The notes below the pieces were generated by a model. The model was not told the DNA's origin. It saw nothing but the letters and a program-made list of their open reading frames with translations, and did no database searches. Shown here one piece after another: positions 56,801-64,000 of a stretch of DNA of 64,000 nt (the stretch's first letter is position 1; each line of letters opens with the position of its first letter). Source of the DNA: Mytilus californianus (taxonomy: Eukaryota > Mollusca > Bivalvia > Mytilida > Mytilidae); contig NW_026262712.1 in assembly GCF_021869535.1 (NCBI RefSeq), forward strand, positions 104,660,140 to 104,724,139. Reading direction: 5' to 3'. The position numbers were made by a program, and so were the translations under genes.

Positions 56801-57689
56801 GAATGTTATGTAACTTACTCTTACCTTAATATTTGTACATTATCGCCCATAGTATATATGTTAAATGAAAATTCTCTTTGGTAGATTTGACATGGACTGT
56901 TTAAATTGATAAAATTTAATATTTGATATTCACATAAATAAATTGAAAAATAAAATATTCATGATTTCTAATGTTAATACATCTAATCACTGAACAAAAC
57001 TTTTTTTAAGCAAATATAATGTAGCCCAAAATGTATGTTATGTTTATGTATAGTTCGGTAGATTTGAAATTTCCATTCAGGTGTTGGTCCCTTTTCAATA
57101 AAAAATTTTTTTTTAAAATATGTTTCCAGATTATAACTATCACACGCAAATAATTGTCGAATTATAGAAACAATCGATTTTGCAAGCGAACATTTTAATT
57201 TGAGTGTATACGTGTTTATTTGTGAAGACGAAGTTCCTTTAAGGATATCATTCTATTTCAATGGATAAACGTCTGATTTTCTCATGATTTAACAATGACT
57301 ATTTTCAATTTTCAATTTAGATGAATAAAATCACTATATCAAATATTCAAAAATGCTTTAGACAAATTAAATGGACCTCAAAATTCAAGTTATGTAACTG
57401 TTTTTTCGGTAGATTTTTCATTTTCCAGAATGGCGGTTCTTCCTTTTAAATCTAAAAAAAGTATATGAATGTCAAAGGTTTTTGTATTTTATCTAAGGTC
57501 ACTAGCATTATGGACAAAGTGAATCGTTTATCTTCTTTCTGGTAATTTTTATCACTGAAATAAATTTTAGAAAATCATCCCTCAACATGATTTTTAGACA
57601 TGTTGGCGTTTTTATCTGTATTTACATAACATCAAATTTAACTGTGACGATATGATAAATGCTGTTAATGTTCACCATGACAGAAACAT

Positions 57690-58277
57690 GTAGGTACTTT
57701 ATTCCGTATCAACTTTTTTGGACAAATAATACAAGATGGTCTTGAAATATAGATTCTAGGTACTGACATTGTTTATCATCTTAATTACGTGTTATAGTGT
57801 TATTTTATTTGTCTTTGTAAATTATTTACCTTTACTGTTTAGTCCATTTTTGGTAGAATCCTTTTGGCGTGGCTCGGTACTTATACATCCCGCCATTGTG
57901 TTACTGTGCTATGGTCATTTTTTGTATTCTTGTCTTTAATTTTGCTTATGTGTTTCTCTATATGCCATTTTGTTTTTCTTTGTTGACATATTTGTTTTTA
58001 TAGTGATTATGATTATAACACAATGTTGACTGCTGTACCCCTATTTTTGACATTTTCACCTATTATGTCTGTTTGTTTTGTTGACTCATTGTTGTTAATA
58101 TAATGGAATTTTATGCGACTGTCATATATGTGAAAGGTTTATCTAGCTATATACTAGGTTTAATCCACCATTTCGTACATAAGGAAATGCCTGTACCAAG
58201 TCAGGAATATGACAGTTGTTTTTCATTCGTTTGATGAGTTTGAGCTTTTGATTTTTCCATTTGATAAGAGACTTTCC
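57690..58277 (+). mobile_element. 5'-truncated Penelope-like element, 3' UTR and tail
   Basis: TTCCGTATCAACTTTTTTGG, AGATGGTCTTGAAATATAGA (RT C-terminus and stop), GTGGCTCGGTACTTATACAT, GTGAAAGGTTTATCTAGCTA, GGAAATGCCTGTACCAAGTC. It loses similarity just before the end of the tail. Confidence 0.8.
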
Positions 58278-58289
58278 GTTTTGCCTATG

Positions 58290-59210
58290 ATTATATTCTA
58301 AAAACTTGAATACATATTATTTTAACACATATAGTCCTACATCCTGTCGGTACTTATATTCAAATGTGACCCTTCACATGACCATGCTTTTCCCAGATTC
58401 TTTGTGATGTTTTACACTAAATTTTAATCTATAACAATGTTGTTTATTTATAAGTTTATATTATATTTTGAACTAGCTTTCATCAATCTTTAATGCTCTT
58501 AAAATTGAAACTTTGAGTATTTTGTATACTGTTGATTCATTATCATTTGTAGGATTCAAATTGTTGTTGATTTCGTGGGTACTGGTGATGCACGAATTTA
58601 AATGTTGAACGAAGTGCATGATTTTAATAAGCTTTGTATATATAATTTGGCAAAACCACGAAAAATAAATTTTTCCTCAATCAACGAAGATCTGAACCCA
58701 CAAAAATGAACTAATCCATACTAGAAGTTCATCTTTATATCCGTGTTTCGTACCAATTTGATGAGGCAACTGTGGTTTTCCTATTTTCAAATCTCATTGA
58801 TCGAAGATACAAATCCAGTTCAGGGAACAAAATGGTTTATTTTATTTCTTGATTTCAAGGGTTATATCTGTTAGGGGGGATTTTTTTGGGGGCTTTTTAT
58901 GTTATTCCCAAAATTTGGGAAAATGAACTATTTGTAATAATTTCTTCTATATTGTATTTTTTTTTTTTACAATTTGTTCTTAATTTATGTTATGATGTTA
59001 TACCACTGGTCCCAGTTAGTTATCTATGTGCATTCCTCAGTAGTTCGTTGGCTGTCGTCTTTTGATGTCTGTCATATCTGTTTTTTGTCCATTGATATTG
59101 CATGAATAAAGCCGATGGTTTTCTTTTTTTAAATTTGCACGTTTTGTCAATACTACTGCTGTGGCGTTAAACAACACTGACAACACATGATATATCGTGA
59201 GTTCTGTCAT
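58290..59210. other. No gene seen
   Basis: A+T-rich sequence. No recognisable gene or repeat. Confidence 0.5.
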
Positions 59211-59214
59211 TTTG

Positions 59215-59350
59215 TTGTACCGTTGACTATTATAGCTTTCTATATACCTTGAGTTTTGTTTCAATCTTGAAGGCATACGGTGATCTGTAATTGTTTACAT
59301 CTTTGTCCTATTGTCTATGAAAAGCTGTCTCATTGAAAACTATACCTAAT
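59215..59350 (+). repeat. Short interspersed repeat, GAAGGCCGTAC family, diverged
   Basis: TTGAAGGCATACGGTGATCT and AAAGCTGTCTCATTGAAAAC. Confidence 0.6.
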
Positions 59351-59354
59351 GTCA

Positions 59355-60495
59355 TTATTTTTATGTATCATTATAGTAGAAAGTTCCTTGCAGTGCAGCT
59401 TGCTTTCAGTGACTACTAGAATTTTTGATACGATTTTGCTTTGTCATGTTGTTTGTATTTTTTTTTTTCTGTTCTTATTCTAGGTTTTTATCTTCTCAAA
59501 CTGTTATCATATCCATTGAGTAATGAATTTGTTCTGTACTGATTTTTATGCATTTGTTCTGTACTTATTTTAATGGATTTTCTAATGTGTGTCTATTATC
59601 ATTCCAGTAATCCAGATTAAATTGAGATCTATAATGCAAATTGAAATCTGTTTAACTCCAGATAATGTTCATGTGCTTTTCTGAGGTAAGGCACCTTGTA
59701 GATAGTTGTAACAAGTTAGTGGTTTCTGTCATTTGAATAATTTGAAATTGATAACAGTTCTTTGAAAGTGTCTGTTAAATTTACTTTTGGCGGACACGGA
59801 AACTATGTTTTCCTTTTAACAAAATAATTATCCAAGGGAAAATAAAAGACTGATCAGAGAAGTTCATTTCGTTACGACATTACTAGTTTCTTAAATGAAC
59901 TATACTTAGCCATCCAATTTTTTTCTTGAACACATTTTGTAAGAACGTCATAAAATTGACAATTACGAAGTCGTCAAAATAAACTCCTGAGGCGTACTAC
60001 AAAGCATATGAAAACGATCGGAAATTTTTTATACTTTTGTTGTTTATAATATTATGATATATATATAACGAGGGTGAAATATTAAATTTTACTTTGTGTA
60101 AAACTAAAAATAAAATAGTCGCCAGTTATAAGAATGCTTTATATTTGAGTTGATAGTTCAAACAAACTTTTCGTTATCGTATTTCAATTTTGCGGAGAAA
60201 GTTGTCCACTCTTGTGAGTATTATTACATATTTTAGAACCAAGGAAGTTACTTTGAAATGAAGCACCCATCAATTGAACAACATTACAAATCAAATAATC
60301 GGACTACACAACAAAGGTTGTGAATTTCTTCTTACACTACACGTCCATAAAACATATTCATTACAATTTCGATATTCGTTAAAACCACTGCATATTGACT
60401 ACTAGTAGTGTTATGTAAATGTTATATGTGTTATAATGTGTTAATAGTATTTGATGCACTAGATCTATTTATAAAAGTGTGAAGATAACAAAACG
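59355..60495. other. No gene seen
   Basis: A+T-rich sequence without open frames of note. Confidence 0.5.
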
Positions 60496-60499
60496 AAAA

Positions 60500-60745
60500 A
60501 AGAAAAACTGACTATCAGAGATACAATAGACAAACCACATGCCGGACACAGAAAACTAAAGATTGAACAAACACAAAACCCATGAATAATTTGGATGTAC
60601 TCATGATCAGATGTTCCAGATTGAAATGCAGTTCTTGCTTTTCATGTGGTTTGTATCTAGTTCCTCATAGCAAGTAAAAATCATGTGATAAGTCGCATTC
60701 AAGCATGTTACAAACTAAGAAAAGACGTCGGGATTGTATTTACGT
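60500..60745. repeat. Dispersed repeat, ACACAACATAGAAAACTAA family, diverged
   Basis: GACACAGAAAACTAAAGATT, GAACAAACACAAAACCCATG and ATGTTCCAGATTGAAATGCA correspond to the copy at 55590-55910. Confidence 0.5.
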
Positions 60746-61274
60746 TAAGAGCAATATAATGGCTGCATCTATTATAACACACACTTTAGATGACAGGATT
60801 TTGATTTACCATTTAGAACCATCTGTTCAATAACTGCAATATAAGTAGCAACCCTCTTCTTCATATCAGTCGAATCAGTTCCAAGTATTAAATGTTGTAG
60901 TTTTTTTCCCAGAGAAGTCCTTCATGTATGTGCAATTTATTTTAGCAATTTATTTTGTATATATATATAGTCTTTATAAGACCTAGTGATAGAAAAGCAC
61001 AAACTATTCATGGATAGCTAGAATAAAGATATGTTTGTTAATTCAATGTTGCTCTCAGGAAGAAACTTACTTTCCAAAAGTTAAATAAAATAGTGCAAAC
61101 TATTGTTGTTTCCTGAAAGGATATTTCTCGTCAGAAATAACAAATTTTGAAGAATAAAATTAAAAATAAAATGTTTGCTCTCTTCCATCATAGAACTATA
61201 ATCCCGTATTTTCCTCGATTGTAACATGTGATTTTACACAATGGAAAGAAACTTACTCTACCGGAGCACACTGA

Positions 61275-61350
61275 GTTCACTCCTCCTGTTTAAGTGGAAT
61301 GTGTGTTGTATTGTTAACATTGCCATATAAGCTGTAGGTTTGGCTAGCCG
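61275..61350 (+). repeat. Penelope-like tail fragment, second subfamily
   Basis: ATTGCCATATAAGCTGTAGG and TTTGGCTAGCCGTAAAACCA match the tail of copies A and D; short and diverged. Confidence 0.5.
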
Positions 61351-61354
61351 TAAA

Positions 61355-62210
61355 ACCAGCACTAGTAGCAAGATTTCAGTCTGAAACGGTCATTTTGGTC
61401 TGATCAAGTCTGAATCAACTGAATTTACCGCTAGGGAAAAACGTTAAGACTTTTTAAGACACTCAGACGCTGTTCAGATATGTCGTGTTCAGTCCGTTCA
61501 TTCATGTCAAGATAAACAAGACAGAAGGCTCTAGCTGTTAAACAAGATATGTTAAGACGGTTTTAGACGAATTCAGACCAAACATAAAAAGTAATGTTCA
61601 AAATTTTCAGATCGGGTTAAGATCCGTTTAGTGTGTCAGAATGATATTAGGAGTTACGCCCCTTCATGTGGATGATACATTTTAATGATAAAAAAATTAC
61701 AATATAAATGCTAGAATGAAAAACGTATATTTTTAATAATTAAACATAAAATCATTGGTTGACTTTTTATTTCTGTTGGTCTTTTTTTAAGAGATTAGTG
61801 ATTTTGTTTTGTTGAGGAAATAACTTATTCGCCTATAACTGTTTATGATTTTATTTTATTTTTTATTTTCTGATGTTAATTTATGTATTTATCTACTTAT
61901 TCTTTGAAAAGAAGTAATTGCAAATTTTAAACATAACATTATCAAAAGAGTGAAAACACCTTATAAATTTCATGCGTCTGAAGCACGTTTCTGGATTTAA
62001 CTTCATCGGGAACGATCAACGTAAATACAAATATGTTTTATGTCAGATAATTTATATCGTTAATTTCGTTATCTTTCGATACTTTCCTCTAAAACTTAAT
62101 AATTACTTCGTGGCATTTAGTAATCATTCCCCGTGCGTGCTATTCTTTTTATATTTGGACAACCGTCTTCTTTTTTTTTTTTTGCTTTTTTTTCGTAGTG
62201 ATGCGTAGTC
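61355..62210. other. No gene seen
   Basis: A 61370-61640 stretch is rich in CAGAC/AAGAC words (TTAAGACTTTTTAAGACACT, TTAAGACGGTTTTAGACGAA), which looks like a degenerate repeat; otherwise nothing. Confidence 0.4.
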
Positions 62211-62354
62211 ACCAAGGCCGCATCAGGGAACCATGTCTCCGAGTGCAGTTAATATTCTGAAAACTGCACTTAGACCGTGACGAGACAATAAAACTATAAA
62301 TAACATACCATCGGAAAGAAGAAGATGTTGATGGGAGGGGGCGGGGAGGAGGTT

Positions 62355-62522
62355 ACAGAATAGAGAATGAGTGGCAATAAATATAAAGAATAGAGAAAAT
62401 GGATAAAAAAAATAAAGAATAGAGAATAATAAGGTGCTTGAATATAAAGAATTGATAATAATAGACAAAAAGTTTAAAGAATAGAGAAAATCGGCATAAA
62501 AAATTAAAGAATAAAGAAATAA
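62355..62522. repeat. Degenerate A-rich tandem repeat, AAAGAATAGAGAA words
   Basis: AATAGAGAA and AAAGAATA-type words recur about every 30 bp on the plus strand (62359, 62388, 62416, 62480, then AAAGAATAAAGAA). The complementary open frames are T-rich artefacts. Confidence 0.7.
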
Positions 62523-62529
62523 AGGACCC

Positions 62530-64000
62530 CCTCCAGATCCTCATAGAAGTTTTCGTTAAAACAATACAACCTAATTTAAGTTCAGCATCGAGTATATATC
62601 CTTGTAAATGCGTTAATCCTTTCTTTTATTTTAATAACAATTTTATTTAATATAAAATAATTATGTATGTATTTGTTTATTCAAGTTGCACTATAGCAAA
62701 TAATTCTTCTTCGTCTTTTTCTTCCTATAATAGTAATAAATGTATTCGTTATTTAATATTTTCTGTCAATTAAGATTGAATTCGATGGCACGTGCCACTA
62801 ATCAAAAATGATCCTTAAACTATCAAAAACTTGGCAATTACAATGGCTATTTCACAATTACATCATATGTACACCTGTCATGGTATCATAGCTCCGTTCA
62901 TGTATGTGTAATTTAAGGTTCTGACACATTTTATAATAGCTTCTTTCTGAACACTTCTGACGACATTGTTAAAACTGCACGAACATATCACAAAACCGCA
63001 AATTTAGTGGTTAAAAAATAAACGATAATGACAAAAAAATAATTAAAAACTAAAAACAAAACAAAATTCTGTTGGAAGTAGCATATATTTACATGTATAA
63101 ATTGTCTAGTGCTTTTATTACAGCGGTATACTTGTTTTATACACAGACCATATTCTGATCATATTCTATGCTAAGATATTGACAAGACAGAAGTAAATAT
63201 GTTAAAAGTCGTTTTAAATCAATTCATTTCACAGCTGAGGCAAATGTTCCTTCCCATTGTTGAATGGAGGTTAAATAAATGTGAACAATAGAAAAGATGT
63301 ATATTTCTTAGGCATGGAGCTAGGCATTTCTGAAGTATCTTTGATAGCATTTGTTTCCTATCAAAAATGTATGCTGGTATATATGTAACTCTAGGTGTTT
63401 ACCTAAAATGTTATGTATATGTAAAAGTTTAAGATTTTTTTTTTAATATTTGCCAAAAAAAAAACATTATCCGGAAAACCATATAATGGCGTTTTGTCCT
63501 TTAATTCTTTTTTCGTGATTTTCTAACCTACCTTCTAATTGATACGTTAATCCAAACAGTGCAAGTGTGTAATGCAAACATACAAAATTCGGCTTTGGTG
63601 TATCATGTTAAAACAATACCCATAAATTATGATAATTTTCAATAATTTTAGATAAGATTATGCAAGGAAATGTGTTATTGTTTTCTATTTATCTAGCAAA
63701 ATTGTATCTTTTTTAACACAAAGATGTCGATAAATACATTTGATACCCTGCATTTATCATGCATTTCAATAGCATATTGTCAAATTGTTAAAAGATCTCC
63801 TCCTTAACAGGGAATCAGTTAGTATTGAAAGTCCCTGTCCTAAATTATTGAATTTGTCATTCTGCATTGACAATATTCAATTTATCTTGGTGTAAGTAAT
63901 ACGCACTCATTCGGGCTAACGCCCTTAATGTGTATCTAATACATATTATTTTCTCCCTCGTTTCACCCCTCCGATAATAAAGCTTTTTCTTAACTAGATA
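62530..64000. other. No gene seen
   Basis: A+T-rich sequence to the window end; no exon-like or repeat structure that I can support. Confidence 0.5.

Noticed and set aside
62223-62544. Phe/Leu-rich minus-strand frames
   Set aside because: They are the complement of an A-rich degenerate tandem repeat.

Overview
This window is A+T-rich animal DNA, most likely from a marine bivalve mollusc and probably a mytilid mussel. The reasons are: spliced genes with short exons and GT-AG introns; a lophotrochozoan-type secreted protein family (short-chain collagen C4-like, without the collagen part); and a dense load of degenerate Penelope-like elements, non-LTR retroposon pieces, hammerhead-ribozyme repeats and small inverted-repeat elements in repeat families that I associate from memory with mussel genomes. 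No operon, rRNA, tRNA or CRISPR structure is visible.
Only two convincing host genes are present. Both are on the minus strand and are paralogues of each other (coding spans 3432-6726 and 25388-28022). Each has four coding exons of identical length (181, 63, 237 and 239 nt), all introns in phase 1, one 5' untranslated exon, and encodes a 239-residue cysteine-rich secreted protein. Their upstream regions share a short promoter-like block.
The rest is mainly mobile and repeated DNA. 1.9-2.8 kb: endonuclease remnant of an L1/Tx1-like retroposon. 8-22 kb: Penelope-like element (PLE) copies and their 3' tails, including a back-to-back pair at 16.9-20.1 kb with an inverted tail, and an unbroken reverse-transcriptase C-terminus at 13419-13997. 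23.2-24.1 kb: decayed gene of unknown function. 30.6-37.3 kb: one minus-strand Jockey/CR1/L2-type retroposon broken by later insertions, one of which (35011-36755) is an LTR-like unit with a 4-bp target duplication. 39.9-40.2 kb: DDE transposase relic. 44.9-45.8 kb: pseudogene of a multicopy invertebrate protein with EADTR and LTGCDTT motifs. 40.8-43.7 and 45.8-49.0 kb: a roughly 3 kb direct duplication. 49.5-49.9 kb: hammerhead-ribozyme repeat. 50.1-50.9 kb: MITE with TTAA ends. 51.9-53.2 kb: second copy of the first 1.25 kb of the window. 53.2-55.3 kb: PLE with an internal deletion. 55.5-64 kb: scattered repeat fragments only.
The most notable non-genic signals are two hammerhead ribozyme relics (49838-49881 and 21443-21486), the LTR-like insertion, and the conserved promoter block of the two paralogues. 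All family names rest on motif recognition by eye; no search was run.
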